NCBI RefSeq assembly: GCF_036013935.1 | Contig: NZ_CP107902.1 | Span: 1,054,001 to 1,118,000, forward strand | Length of the DNA: 64,000 nt | From: Streptomyces sp. NBC_00461 | Lineage (GTDB): Bacteria; Actinomycetota; Actinomycetes; Streptomycetales; Streptomycetaceae | Reading direction: 5' to 3' | In this document: piece by piece, positions 8,863 through 17,800 of the stretch | Layout: every line of letters begins with the position of its first letter | How positions within the stretch are numbered: the stretch's first letter is position 1 | The notes under the pieces: model-generated | The model's database searches: none | Told to the model about the DNA's origin: nothing | Seen by the model: the letters and a program-made list of their open reading frames with translations, nothing else | Made by a program: the position numbers and the translations under genes

Positions 8863-9258
8863 CTAGTTCTGCGGTGCCAGGGTGCGTACGACGTCGAACT
8901 AGTTGCCCTCGGGATCGGCCATGACCACCCAGTTTCGGTCTGACCCCTGGCCCACATCCGTCTTGGTGGCGCCGAGGCCGAGCAATCTGGTCACCTCATC
9001 CTCGGTGCTGCCGTCGATCGGGCTGACGTCGAGGTGAAGCCGGTTCTTCACGGTCTTGCCCTCAGGTACCTGGATGAACAGCAGGGTGGGCGGCATCTGG
9101 CGGGCCCGAACATCCTCGATGGTCGGCATCCAGGAGCCGATCTCGACCTTGCCCTCGCTCCGGTCGATCACCTTGAAGTCCAGGACCTCGCACCAGAAGG
9201 CCGCGAGCCTCTCCGGATCGTGGCAGTCAACGGCCAACTCGGTGAACCTACTTGTCAT
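8863..9258 (-). pseudogene. VOC family protein with premature amber codon
   Basis: Glyoxalase/bleomycin-resistance fold protein: FTELAVDCHDPERLAAFWCEVL at the start, RLHLDVSP in the middle and VVMADPEGN at the end. ATG 9258 follows GGGGAGAG. A TAG at 8899-8901 stops translation after ADPEGN, exactly where this family usually continues with a glutamate; the same frame then runs 11 more codons (FDVVRTLAPQN) to the expected stop at 8863. The truncated product would be 119 instead of 131 residues and lacks the last strand with its metal-ligand position. It lies between two IS5-like relics. Confidence 0.8.
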
Positions 9259-9442
9259 GACTCTCCCCAGGTAGTGCGGATGGGGCTCAGAGTATTGGCC
9301 ACGCCGCCCGTCCGACAGATCCGCGATCTTCCTGGCTGACCAGGGCCATCAGACGGGCCTGACCCGGCATCAGATACGCGAGAAGCCCCTGGTAGGAACA
9401 GGTCTGCGAAGATCACGTTCCGGAACCCAGAGGCTTCACGCG

Positions 9443-10264
9443 TTGACCAGTATCACCTACACCGCAACACTCGACGTCGGCAGGGAGACCGCCGAGACTC
9501 TCGCCCAGCTCTTGCGCAAGCACCGGGAACGGCTCGGCACCCGCAGGGGGACCCGCGCTCTGGGCGTCTAGCAGGGTATCCTGGTGCTGCGGTGGTTCGT
9601 CGACGGGACCCGGCTGGCCCAACTCGCCCGGGACAACGGGGTCTCGGTGCCCACCGCGTACCGCTACGTGCACGAAGGGCTGACCGTGCTCGCCGACCAC
9701 GCCCCGGATCTGTGCACCGCGCTGGAACGGGCGGCGGCCGCCGGCTACACCCATCTCAACCTGGACGGCACCGTCACCCGTACTGACCGCGTCGCCGCCC
9801 CCGGCCCCAAAGGCGCCGACCTCTGGTGGTCCGGGAAGCACAAGCACCACGGCGGCAACGTCCAGGTTGTCTCCGCCCCCGACGGCTGGCCGATCTGGGT
9901 CTCCCCGGTCCGCCCCGGCCGCGAGCATGACACCACCTGCGCCCGCACCCACGGCCTGGTCGACGCCCTCAACCGGCTCGCCTCCACCCTGGACATTCCC
10001 ACCCTGACAGACCTCGGCTACGAGAACGCCGGCGACGGCTTCCGCCACCCGGTCAAGAGGCCCAACGGCAGCGAACTCGACGACGAGCAGCAGGCATTCA
10101 ACTCGGTCATCCGAGGCGTCCATGCGGTCGCCGAGCGGGCCAACGCCCTGCTCAAGGTCACCTTCAAGGCCCTGCGCCGGGTCAGCCTCGACCCCAGCGG
10201 CATCACCCGGATCGCCCGAGCCGCCCTCGTCCTGCTCCAGCTGGAACACGGCCGCACCGCCTGA
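9443..10264 (+). pseudogene. IS5-family transposase, copy 2, with internal amber
   Basis: DDE transposase (DDE_Tnp_4-like, IS5 family) read from TTG 9443. The N-terminal part ends RGTRALGV, then an in-frame TAG at 9569-9571 interrupts it, and the frame continues with LRWFVDGTRLAQLARDNGVS (helix-turn-helix), LNLDGTVTRTD, GREHDTTCAR and the conserved C-terminal ERANALLKVTFKALRR. The right terminal sequence near 10290-10312 (GTTACCGAGAAGGGTTCAAT) matches that of copy 1; the left end could not be defined. Translation could only restart at 9584 or so without the first 45 residues, so activity is doubtful. Confidence 0.85.
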
Positions 10265-10357
10265 CGAAGATCACGAACCGTCACGAGACGTTACCGAGAA
10301 GGGTTCAATGAGCCGACGGGAATCAAAGTGCACCGACAACCCACTGCCGCCGACACC

Positions 10358-10386
10358 AACACCGTTCCACAACAACACCGTTCCAC
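10358..10386. repeat. Short tandem repeat, 16-base period
   Basis: AACACCGTTCCAC occurs twice, at 10358-10370 and 10374-10386. It lies just outside the right end of the IS5-like relic. No function is evident. Confidence 0.5.
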
Positions 10387-10502
10387 GTCAACTCATCAGC
10401 AAGAAGAGATTCGCGCAGTGAGCGGATGTTGCGTTGAAGGCTCGTCAGCTCTGATCGCCCCGATCCTCGGCCTTCGAGTCTGCTTCGCGGATGAAGAACG
10501 CT

Positions 10503-10958
10503 CTAAGCTTGTGCTCTTGGCGGCGGTGGCGGGCCCGCGAACCGGACGACTTCGCTATCCAGGGTGCATTGGAATCGGTAAGTCGCGCCTGAAGGAATCA
10601 TGACGCCGCCCCCCGGTCCGAGGTCGGCGACTAGCCTGGACTTTTCGGCGTAGAACTGCACAGAGCCCGCCAGTACCAGCCAGATTGAGTCGCCGGGGTG
10701 AGAGTGCAACCCGTTCTCGCCGCCTCCCGCCCGGTAGCGCGCCCGGTACAGACCCACTTCCGGCGTTCGGACAAGGGCCTCGACCCTCCTAGCCTCGGGT
10801 GCGCGCCCACCTGTGAACACCTGAAAGTCGAGATCGGTGCTGACGTCGCCGCCCAGAGCGATATCCCAGGCCTTCCGATCGGGAATGTGCCCATAGTGCT
10901 TTTCAGTGTCATCGCTCGGTTCCGGAGCAGGGGTATCTCCGGCTGTGGTGTCCATCAT
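10503..10958 (-). CDS. Cupin domain protein
   Basis: 151-residue single-cupin protein. The two conserved motifs are visible: GLHSHPGDSIWLVLAGSVQF (about residues 82-101) and GGGVMIPSGATYRFQC (about 115-130), with histidines available for metal binding in the first. ATG 10958 is preceded at some distance by GAGAGGG. Proteins of this type act as small dioxygenases, isomerases or sensors; no clue chooses among them here. It stands alone between an IS relic and a decayed hydratase, so its operon partners may be lost. Confidence 0.8.
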   Translation of the reverse strand: MMDTTAGDTPAPEPSDDTEKHYGHIPDRKAWDIALGGDVSTDLDFQVFTGGRAPEARRVEALVRTPEVGLYRARYRAGGGENGLHSHPGDSIWLVLAGSVQFYAEKSRLVADLGPGGGVMIPSGATYRFQCTLDSEVVRFAGPPPPPRAQA

Positions 10959-10989
10959 TACTCATAGACCCTCTCGTGGTTTGGGGCCC

Positions 10990-11365
10990 GGGCGGCAGCG
11001 GGCGGGGACTTCTGCAGCGGAGGCGACCTGGCCGAGTCCGACACCGGGCCCGACCCGGTCCGCTCGCATGCGATGAGTACCGCCGGGAGCACCGCCGCAC
11101 TCCTGGCCCGGTTGTCCGGACGTTCATCGGCGCGGGGATCGCAGTGCCGTCCTTCGCCTCCCTGGTCCCGGCCGATCCCGACATCCGCGTCCGGCTGCCC
11201 GAGATCGCGATGGGGCTGATCCCCGGCGCGGGCGGCACGGTCCGGCTCGTCGCCGGGCCGGGCGGTGGCGCACCGCGTTCCTGGCCCGTGCTCGACGCGC
11301 CCTGGAGTGGGGCCCGGTGGACGAGATCAGGCTCCACACGGGTAGCGCGCTCATCCGGCCGGCAG
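10990..11365 (+). pseudogene. Enoyl-CoA hydratase fragment
   Basis: Recognisable pieces of a crotonase gene in changing frames: FCSGGDLAESDTG near 11012, then ADPDIRVRLPEIAMGLIPG and AGGTVRLV near 11170-11250, then ALEWGPVDEIRL after a further frameshift near 11265. The first ~60 residues and the C-terminal third are missing. It converges on the VOC gene that starts at 12265. It is clearly non-functional. Confidence 0.8.
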
Positions 11366-12265
11366 GGCCCGCCGGTCGATCCACTCCAGCGGCAGGCCGA
11401 GCGTGCTCGCGGGATCCGTCCACGCCTGAGGCCCCGCACGCTCGACGACCGTCACGCCCTCGTCCTCCAACTGTCCCAGTGCGGTGTCGAGTTCGTCCAC
11501 CACGAGGCACACGCCGTGCAGCCGCTCGCCGTGCCGCTCCAGGGCCTCGGCGTACCGACTGCGGCCGCTGAGGGGTGACACGAGGCGTACCGTCACGCCG
11601 CCGATGCGTAGATCGACGGAGTCCTCGTGTTGCCCGACCGGGTGTCCCGGAGCCGGTGCCATCTCCATGAGCGAGGCGAGCAGCTCCGCGCTCTTTCGGG
11701 CGTCGCGCACGGTCACCGTCAGCCAGGCGACACCCCGTACGTCGACGAGTCCCGGCCGGCCGTCGACCGTCGGCTCGCCGCCGCGTGAGTCGTCGACGAA
11801 CTCGCTGTCCGTCCACTCGACCAACAGCCCCGATGTGTCCGCCGGATGCATGAAGAAATGCCGCCCCGGCACATCAGCCCCGGTGATCCGTACATTCCTG
11901 CGCCGCAGCAGCGTCTCCGCCGCCCACAGGTCGTCGATCGTCCAGGCGACCGAGTGCAGCCCGGGACCGTAGCGCGCTACGTAGCGCCCCAGCGGCCCCG
12001 AGGCGGCCGTCGCCGTGAACAGCGCGACGGGGTCCTGGCCGAGCCGCAGGAGCTGGATGTCGACACCCGACTCCTGCCAGTGGTTGCCGTCCTGGGTGTC
12101 TATCGGGAGGCCGTGCACCTGACGCGTCCGTACCTGGAGCGGCCGGGCCCCGAGCACGCGGCGCAGCCACGCGTCCATGTGCTGGCGGGGCTCGCATGCG
12201 ATGCCCAGTCGATGGAAGTGCCCGGGTCGTACCACCGGAGTTCCCACGATCGGTGCAGCGTTCAT
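11351..12265 (-). CDS. Two-domain VOC family protein
   Basis: 304 residues made of two vicinal-oxygen-chelate domains: the first has HFHRLGIACEP near the start and GLHSVAWTIDDLWAAE then HFFMHPADTSGLLVEW; the second has GVAWLTVTVRDARKSAELL and LHGVCLVVDELDTAL ending LGLPLEWIDR. The HFFMHP....EW segment has the pattern of lactoylglutathione lyase, methylmalonyl-CoA epimerase or ring-cleavage dioxygenase relatives. ATG 12265 follows AAGGAGAGG. The operator-like element at 12351-12371 lies about 90 bases upstream, so it should belong to the common regulon. The reaction is unknown. Confidence 0.85.
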   Translation of the reverse strand: MNAAPIVGTPVVRPGHFHRLGIACEPRQHMDAWLRRVLGARPLQVRTRQVHGLPIDTQDGNHWQESGVDIQLLRLGQDPVALFTATAASGPLGRYVARYGPGLHSVAWTIDDLWAAETLLRRRNVRITGADVPGRHFFMHPADTSGLLVEWTDSEFVDDSRGGEPTVDGRPGLVDVRGVAWLTVTVRDARKSAELLASLMEMAPAPGHPVGQHEDSVDLRIGGVTVRLVSPLSGRSRYAEALERHGERLHGVCLVVDELDTALGQLEDEGVTVVERAGPQAWTDPASTLGLPLEWIDRRALPAG

Positions 12266-12350
12266 CGGCCTCTCCTTGAAGCGCTGGGATCGGTTGCTGA
12301 CATAGGGCGTTGATGTGACGCACGGTGGCTGTCATCACCAATCAAATACC

Positions 12351-12371
12351 ATACCGTATTGCTTACGGTAT
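12351..12371. promoter_or_regulatory. Operator-like inverted repeat (9-3-9)
   Basis: Arms ATACCGTAT and TTACGGTAT around TGC; 8 of 9 positions pair. This is one of the best copies of the island-wide element. It lies between the minus-strand VOC gene and the decayed MFS gene on the + strand and could serve both. Confidence 0.78.
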
Positions 12372-12417
12372 GTTGTCCTGCAAGGATGCGGACAGTCAGC
12401 GCGAGCTCGAATGAAGG

Positions 12418-13140
12418 GTGGCGACAGGACAGCGATGGAGGCGACGCCACCCAGGCTGCTCTGGGGAAGCTTCATCAGGCTTTCTTGCGGTGCTGTGCTT
12501 CTTCTTCGCTCGCGGAATGGACCGACCGCACGGCACGGATCTCGCCGTCGGGATTGTCGGAGGCGTCATGGCCATGGCATCAATCGCCATCCGCCCGTTC
12601 GTGCCCCGGCGCACCCTGTTCGTCGACGACCTGCGCGCGTCGGGCACGCAGCGACTCTTCCTGTTTCTACGCGGTGGTCGTCCTCCTGGTGTGCATCGGC
12701 GGCGGCAACGTCCCGCACCGTATGGGACCGGCCAGGACCGGATGGACGGCGACGGTGCTGATCTGCCTCGGCGTCACCGGTTCCGCCGCCACTGCGGCGG
12801 TCTGGGGCATCTGCGTGAGCCTCGTGCCGCTGGGCATCGGTATCGCGCTCCAGTGCCCGGGGCTGCCGGCCCTGACGCTCAACCGTGTCTCCGACGACGA
12901 ACGTCCGCGCGCCCCTTCACGTTCACGGCGTTCTTCGACATCGCGACCGGATCCGGCGGGCAGTTCGTCGGAGGCATCGCCGCCACTGTCGGCGGCTACC
13001 GGTCCGCTTTCGCGGCGGCTGCCATGTGCTCTCTGGTGACCCTGCTGATCCTGCGGTTCCTCGTGCTCGTCAGTCCGGTGGAGGAGACCCTGCCGGACCC
13101 GGAGGTCGTCGTCCTCAGAGAGGGGTTGTCGGAGAAATGA
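12418..13140 (+). pseudogene. MFS transporter, decayed
   Basis: Pieces of a 12-14 helix transporter appear in alternating frames: hydrophobic IVGGVMAMASIAIRPF (near 12555), then YAVVVLLVCIGGGN and CLGVTGSAATAAVWGICVSL followed by ALTLNRVSDDERPRA in another frame (12660-12915), then FFDIATGSGGQFVGGIAA and SLVTLLILRFLVLV back in the first frame. Frame changes near 12650 and 12915 and a large internal deletion leave about half of the usual 400 residues. The last piece overlaps the next gene as ATGA at 13137-13140, so the two were once translationally coupled. Confidence 0.75.
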
Positions 13141-14171
13141 GCCGCACCATGGACCTGTCGGTGACCCTGGACTACACACAGGACGTCCTAGCCCTGCTGC
13201 CCGAGATCCGCGCGCTGGAGTCAGCGGGCGTCGACGGCATGTGGATCCAGGAGGGTTACAGTTTCGACGCCGTGTCCGCGATCGGATTCCTCGCCGCGCA
13301 CACTGCGGGTATCCGGCTCGGTACGGCGATTCTCAACGTGTTCAGCCGCAGCCCCGCCCTGCTCGCGATGACGGCCGCGGGCTGCGACCACCTCAGCGGC
13401 GGCCGGTTCTCGCTCGGCCTCGGCTCGTCCGGACCCCAGGTCGTCGAGGGCTTCCACGGGGTCGGCTACGACCGGCCGCTCACCCGGATCCGCGAGACCA
13501 TCGACGTCTGCCGCATGGTGTGGCGGCGCGAGCCTCTGCGCTATGAGGGCCGCACCGTCACCGTCCCGCTGACCGAGCGCGGCAGACCGCTGAAGCTCGT
13601 CAACCAGCCGGTCCGTCCCGCGATCCCGGTGTACTGGGCGGCGCTCGGCGACCGGTCGGTCACCGCGGCCGCCGAGACGGCCGACGGCTGGCTGCCCTTC
13701 TTCTTCGTGCCCGAGCGCGCCGACCGGGCCTTCGGCGACGCGCTGAGGGACGGTGCCAAACGCAGGGATCCCGTACTCGGTGCACTAGACGTGGTGGCAC
13801 ACGTCGACGTGGCCGTCGGCGAGGGCCTCGACGCCGACCGGCTCCTGGCCCCCGCCCGCTCCCGGATCGCGCTGTACGTGGGAGGAATGGGCTCACGGCA
13901 GTCGAACTACTACAACGCGCTGGCCCGCCGCATGGGCTGGGAGCGCGAGGCCGCCGAGATCCAGGACCACTTCCTGGCCGGGCGACGCGCCGAGGCCGCT
14001 GCCGCCGTGCCCGCTGAGTGGCTGTCCCTCGGCAACCTCGTCGGCCCCGAGTCCTGGATCGCCGAACGGCTGGCGGCCTTCGCCGAGTCGGGAGTCAGCA
14101 CGCTCGACATCACGGTGATCGGCGGCGCCGGACCGGCCGAAACGGTCGAGATCCTGCGCCGTCTGATGTGA
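13137..14171 (+). CDS. LLM class F420-dependent oxidoreductase
   Basis: 344-residue luciferase-like TIM-barrel protein. The N-terminal ESAGVDGMWIQEGYSFDA, the GIRLGTAILNVFSRSPALLA segment and GGRFSLGLGSSGPQVVEGFHG are typical of the coenzyme F420-binding oxidoreductases (relatives of methylenetetrahydromethanopterin reductase). The C-terminal GVSTLDITVIGG closes the barrel. The ATG overlaps the stop of the decayed MFS gene (ATGA), so it was part of that operon. It could oxidise or reduce an unsaturated acyl-CoA or cyclic substrate in the same pathway. Confidence 0.9.
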   Translation: MSRTMDLSVTLDYTQDVLALLPEIRALESAGVDGMWIQEGYSFDAVSAIGFLAAHTAGIRLGTAILNVFSRSPALLAMTAAGCDHLSGGRFSLGLGSSGPQVVEGFHGVGYDRPLTRIRETIDVCRMVWRREPLRYEGRTVTVPLTERGRPLKLVNQPVRPAIPVYWAALGDRSVTAAAETADGWLPFFFVPERADRAFGDALRDGAKRRDPVLGALDVVAHVDVAVGEGLDADRLLAPARSRIALYVGGMGSRQSNYYNALARRMGWEREAAEIQDHFLAGRRAEAAAAVPAEWLSLGNLVGPESWIAERLAAFAESGVSTLDITVIGGAGPAETVEILRRLM

Positions 14172-14217
14172 ACGGCCGCAGCCGTACTGGAAGTTCCATA
14201 CAGAAGGTGATGAATCC

Positions 14218-15219
14218 ATGGTGCAGCTGACCGCGGGCGGTACGCCGCCCGCCCTGTTCGGGGTCGCCGCGCGGCTGCCCGCACGTCGGCCGTCGTCGGC
14301 GCGGCGCACGTCCGACCTCCAGGTGACCCCACATCCGACCTGGGACCAAGACCTCCTCGTGCGGGCTGCCGCGCGCGACGCCGTCGTGGATGGACACGGC
14401 CGCCTCACGGAAACGGCGTCCGCGCGCCTGAGCGCCGTACTCGACAACGGGTCCGTGCTCTCCCGGCTGACGGCGCCGCTTCCGCGATCCGTCGTCGAAG
14501 CCGTGACCGGCCACCCCACCGTCAGCGGTTTTCGCGCCGGGCTCCGGGCGCTCGCGGACGCGGGGCTGCCGCCCGACTCGCTCGACGCCGCCCTCCTCGA
14601 CGACCTGCCGACGGTGCGACTGGTCTCGGGCTACGGCAGGATCGCGGAGCTGGGCGAACCACCCCGGCCGCGGCCCACGCCCCTGGTCGGCGTCTGCACG
14701 GGCTGGGCCGCGGACGGCACCGCGCACCGCCTGTCACAGACCGGCGGCCACCTCCTGAGCCGGACGCCCGAGGCCCCCGACTTCCCCGCGATGCTCGACC
14801 ACCCCGCCGACTTCCATCTCGAACACCCCTCACGGTCCAGCTCCATACACAGGCGCCGCATCCTCGAAGTCGCCGCGCAAGGACAGGAGTTGGCCATCTA
14901 CGAGTACTTCAGGGACAGCCACGTGGATCGTGACGGGCGCGAGGGCTCCCTGCACGAGTACGAGCTGCACGCCGTGGCCGACCGGGACTCGCTCGTGCTC
15001 TCGGCGATCACCGTGACCCCGCGGGCCCTGCCGTTCCCGGAGTGCCCGCTTGCGTCGGGCAACGTCCATGCCCTGCTGGGCACGTCCCTGCGTGCCGCGG
15101 ACAGCGAGGTCAAGGCACGCCTGCCCGGCACCCTCGGCTGCACCCACCTGTCGGACGTCCTGCGCTTCCTCAGGTTCGTGGAACCGCTCGGCGCCCGTAT
15201 CGCGGGAGGAGGAGACTGA
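14218..15219 (+). CDS. DUF2889 domain protein
   Basis: 333 residues, matching the DUF2889 family by its C-terminal signature: AITVTPRALPFPECPLA, then LGTSLR and LPGTLGCTHLSDVLRFLRFV. The N-terminal half is less conserved. The biochemical role of DUF2889 is not established; such genes are often found next to acyl-CoA catabolic genes. It starts 46 bases after the luciferase-like gene, preceded by AGAAGGTGATGAATCC, and its stop overlaps the next start (TGATG at 15217-15221), so it belongs to the 12.4-16.9 kb operon. Confidence 0.85.
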   Translation: MVQLTAGGTPPALFGVAARLPARRPSSARRTSDLQVTPHPTWDQDLLVRAAARDAVVDGHGRLTETASARLSAVLDNGSVLSRLTAPLPRSVVEAVTGHPTVSGFRAGLRALADAGLPPDSLDAALLDDLPTVRLVSGYGRIAELGEPPRPRPTPLVGVCTGWAADGTAHRLSQTGGHLLSRTPEAPDFPAMLDHPADFHLEHPSRSSSIHRRRILEVAAQGQELAIYEYFRDSHVDRDGREGSLHEYELHAVADRDSLVLSAITVTPRALPFPECPLASGNVHALLGTSLRAADSEVKARLPGTLGCTHLSDVLRFLRFVEPLGARIAGGGD

Positions 15220-15750
15220 TGGAGCAACTGCTTCAAGAACTCAGGTCGTTCCTGGACGCGGAGGTGCCGCGGTTCCGCGAGAAGTGGGGCGACGATGCCG
15301 GCTCCTGGGAGGCACGCTGCGCCTGGCAGCGCACCACGGCGGGCGGCAAGTGGCCCGCCCCCGCGTGGAGCGAGGAGCACGGCGGCCGCGGCACCTGCGT
15401 CGCCACGCTCGCGTCGGACGACGTGCACGGCGCTCGGACGACCGTCTCGGACGACGCCGCCGGAGGGCGGCTGAGCGGGGCGAAGACGCATGTGCTGGAC
15501 GCGCACATCGCTGATGTCCTGCTCGTGACGGCCGTGCGGGGCGAGCGGGTCCAGCTGTTCGCCGTGGACCCCCGCGCGGAGGGCGCCGAGCTGCGTCCGC
15601 TCACCGTGCTGGACCATACGCGCAAGCAGTTCCGGGTCGAACTGACCGATGTGAAAGGTCAGTTGCTGGACGAGGACTTCGGAGCCGGGCTCTCGCTCAC
15701 GCTGTACGTTGCCGCGGTCCGGTTTCCGGGAGACCTCGGCCACGGTCCTG
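15219..15750 (+). pseudogene. Acyl-CoA dehydrogenase fragment, internally deleted
   Basis: Translation from ATG 15219 gives an acyl-CoA dehydrogenase N-terminus (ELRSFLDAEVPRFREKWGDD, then WPAPAWSEEHGGRG) that jumps directly into the middle beta-domain (GGRLSGAKTHVLDAHIADVL, LLVTAVRGERVQLFAVD). The FAD-binding helices between these pieces and the whole C-terminal domain are missing. The remaining frame runs on without a stop into a thiolase fragment. Overlap with the DUF2889 stop shows it was a coupled operon gene. Confidence 0.8.
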
Positions 15751-15754
15751 AGCG

Positions 15755-16110
15755 AGGCGGAGCTGACCGCCGACGACGTCGACCACTCATGGTCTACGAC
15801 GCCTACGCGCGCATCCCCCTCTACGGGGTGGAGGACCTCGGATGCGTCGGACGGGGCGAGGCCGTCGTCTTCATCGAGAGCGGGGCCACCCGCCCCGGCG
15901 ACTCCCTGCCGATGAACACCAACGGCGGCGGACTGCTGTACACGCACGCCGGCTTGTCGGCATGTTCGCCATCCAGGGCAGTGCGTCAGTTGCGCGGGGA
16001 TGCCGCCGTACCCGTCGAGGGCGTGCGCACCAATCTCGTCCAGGGCATCGGGGGCCTGTTCAGCGCCGCCGGCACCCTCGTCCCGTCCCAGTTCTCAACC
16101 ATCGCACCCA
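15755..16110 (+). pseudogene. SCP-x type thiolase C-terminal fragment
   Basis: The frame carries the C-terminal part of a thiolase-like lipid-transfer protein: MVYDAYARIPLYGVEDLG, GEAVVFIESGATRP, LPMNTNGGGLLYTHAG, AVRQLRGDA and FSAAGTLV. The corresponding parts of the intact thiolase at 21240-22385 are CEIYDAFTSMLLVNLEDLG and ALPTNTDGGGLS. The N-terminal two thirds are missing, and the active-site GTGG region is altered. It is fused in frame to the acyl-CoA dehydrogenase remnant upstream. Confidence 0.78.
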
Positions 16111-16131
16111 CTACCGGATTGGCGGTACACC

Positions 16132-16956
16132 ATGCTCGACGAATTCTCCGAGGCCGGACTGGAGTTCAAGGTCGCGGACGGCATCGCCTGGATCACGCTG
16201 AACCGCCCGCACCTGCGCAATGCCGTGCACAAATCGCTGCGTAACGCGCTGATCGCCGCGATCGCGGAGGTGCGCGACGACCCCTCCATCCGCGCGGCGG
16301 TGGTCACCGGCACGGGCCGGGCCTTCTGCTCGGGCGCCGACCTCGGAGAGGCGGACCACATCGAGATCAGGCCCGAGCGGCGGCGTGGCGCACAGGCCAA
16401 CATCGCCCGCGAGGACGGCCGTCGGTACGGCTGGTGGCGGCTGATCCGCGACGTCTGGGAGAACGAGAAGCCCTTCGTCGCCGCCGTGAACGGCGCGGCC
16501 TACGGCTTCGGCTGCAACTTCGCACTCGCCTGCGACCTGGTCATAGCCGCCGAGTCGGCGAGCTTCTGCGAGGTGTTCGTGACGCGCGGGCTGCCCGTCG
16601 AAGCCGGTGGCGCGTATCTGCTCGCGCGTTCATTGAGCCCGGTCCGCGCGAAGGAGATCGCGCTGCTCGGCGAGCCGGTGAGCGGGCGGCAGGCGGAGCA
16701 GTGGGGCCTCGCCAACCGGTGCGTCCCGGACGACCAACTGCTCAGCGCCGCGGCGGACTTCGCCCACCGACTGGCCGCAGGACCGACGATCGGCCTGGGA
16801 CACGTCAAGGGCCAGATCAACGACGCCTATGACTCGTCGTTCGACCAGGCCTGCAAGAACGAGGTGACCCTCCTGGGCCTGGGCATCGGGGAGGACGCCC
16901 AGGAGGCCCGGCGGGCCTTCGAGGAGCGCAGGGCACCCATGTTCCGGGGCCGATGA
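16132..16956 (+). CDS. Enoyl-CoA hydratase/isomerase family protein
   Basis: 274-residue crotonase-fold protein: WITLNRPHLRNAVHKSLRN, the first oxyanion segment FCSGADLGEADH, the second AVNGAAYGFGCNFALACDLV and the downstream VTRGLPVEAGGAYLLAR. FCEVFVTRGLPVEAGGAYLL is close to FIESFVLRGITVDAAGAYLL of the hydratase at 28196, so the two are probably paralogues of one subfamily. ATG 16132 has no strong ribosome binding site; it may have depended on translation through the upstream genes. It is the last intact gene of the 12.4-16.9 kb operon. Confidence 0.92.
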   Translation: MLDEFSEAGLEFKVADGIAWITLNRPHLRNAVHKSLRNALIAAIAEVRDDPSIRAAVVTGTGRAFCSGADLGEADHIEIRPERRRGAQANIAREDGRRYGWWRLIRDVWENEKPFVAAVNGAAYGFGCNFALACDLVIAAESASFCEVFVTRGLPVEAGGAYLLARSLSPVRAKEIALLGEPVSGRQAEQWGLANRCVPDDQLLSAAADFAHRLAAGPTIGLGHVKGQINDAYDSSFDQACKNEVTLLGLGIGEDAQEARRAFEERRAPMFRGR

Positions 16957-16970
16957 AAATACAGAAAACC

Positions 16971-16991
16971 GTACGGTAATTAGTACTGCAT
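16971..16991. promoter_or_regulatory. Operator-like element
   Basis: GTACGGTAA, TTA, GTACTGCAT. The left arm matches the island-wide element; the right arm is degenerate. It lies directly upstream of the dead acyl-CoA ligase at 17080-17486, suggesting the ligase was once regulated like its neighbours. Confidence 0.55.
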
Positions 16992-17079
16992 AGAAAGGGC
17001 CGGTGCCACGCTCCGCGACTGCGCAACAGAGGAAGCGTCGCGATGGCAGGACTCGCAGTGGGAACGCATCCGCACCGCT

Positions 17080-17486
17080 GGGGCGGCGCGGTCGAGATCG
17101 CGAGGCTCTCAGCAGCCCCGACGTCGAGGTCCGGGCCCGGCCGACCTCCGCCGGACGCCCGTTGCCGTCGGTCAGCGTCGAGATCCGGGACGGGGACGGC
17201 TGGCCCTGCCCGCCCTGCACCGTCGGAATGAATCACGTCAGGGGTCCCCGATCGCGGGGGAGTTCCGCGGGAGCGGACCGGTCACCGACGCCGACGACTG
17301 GCTCGCCACCCGCAAAGAGGGCATCTCGACACAGACGCCTATCTGTTCGCCCGGGGCCGTGCCGACGACACCATCATCCGGGGTGGCGAGAACATCGCCC
17401 CGGCCGAGATCGAAGCCGCGCTCCAGCGTCTCCCGGACGTCCATGACGCTGCCGTCCTCGGCATACCCGACGACGAATGGGGTTAG
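17080..17486 (+). pseudogene. Acyl-CoA ligase C-terminal fragment
   Basis: Pieces of an AMP-forming ligase in two frames: SSPDVEVRARPTSAGRPLPS and VSVEIRDGDGWPCPP (to about 17230), then after a frameshift AYLFARGRADDTIIRGG and ENIAPAEIEAALQ ending IPDDEWG and TAG at 17484-17486. The intact ligase at 5138 has the matching IPDDEWGQRIGAFVV, so the stop replaces glutamine and the following sequence is unrelated. The ATP-binding N-terminal two thirds are absent. Confidence 0.82.
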
Positions 17487-17800
17487 CGGATCAGCTGCAG
17501 CTCGGCGGTGATCACGCGGTGCCCGGCGCCCAGAGCGCCGGCGATCAGTGCCGGGCCGATGACGTCGGTGGCGTACCCGCTGCGTGGCGCGCAGACGGCT
17601 GGGAGCAGCACGTGCGTGACCTGGCAGCCGCGGCAGCGTACGCGGGTGGGCCGGACCACCAGCCCCGCACCGTCGGCCTGGTGGATGGTGCGGGGCCGGG
17701 CGAAGCCCCACAGGGCGTACGGTCATCCGCACGCACAGGCCAGCCGGCCCGCGGCCACATCCGCGCGGGCCTGTGCCACGTCCGGCACCATGATCACGGC
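17483..17800 (-). pseudogene. DUF6431-like zinc-finger/HTH protein fragment
   Basis: Minus-strand frame reading LACACG, an in-frame TGA, then YALWGFARPRTIHQADG, VVRPTRVRCRGCQVTHVLLP and YATDVIGPALIAGALGAGHR before TAA. The paired CxxC motifs followed by THVLLP and a helical segment resemble the DUF6431/helix-turn-helix proteins common in Streptomyces mobile DNA. The last part of the helix-turn-helix is missing where it collides with the ligase fragment. Family naming is from memory and moderately sure. Confidence 0.55.

Noticed and set aside
8863..10264. Amber readthrough or recoded TAG
   Set aside because: Only two cases, both in genes surrounded by other decay. Ordinary nonsense mutation explains them; kept only as a low-interest finding.
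14180..14202. TGGAAGTTCCA palindrome before the DUF2889 gene as an operator
   Set aside because: Five-base arms around one base in a 46-base operon gap; no second copy was found in the window.
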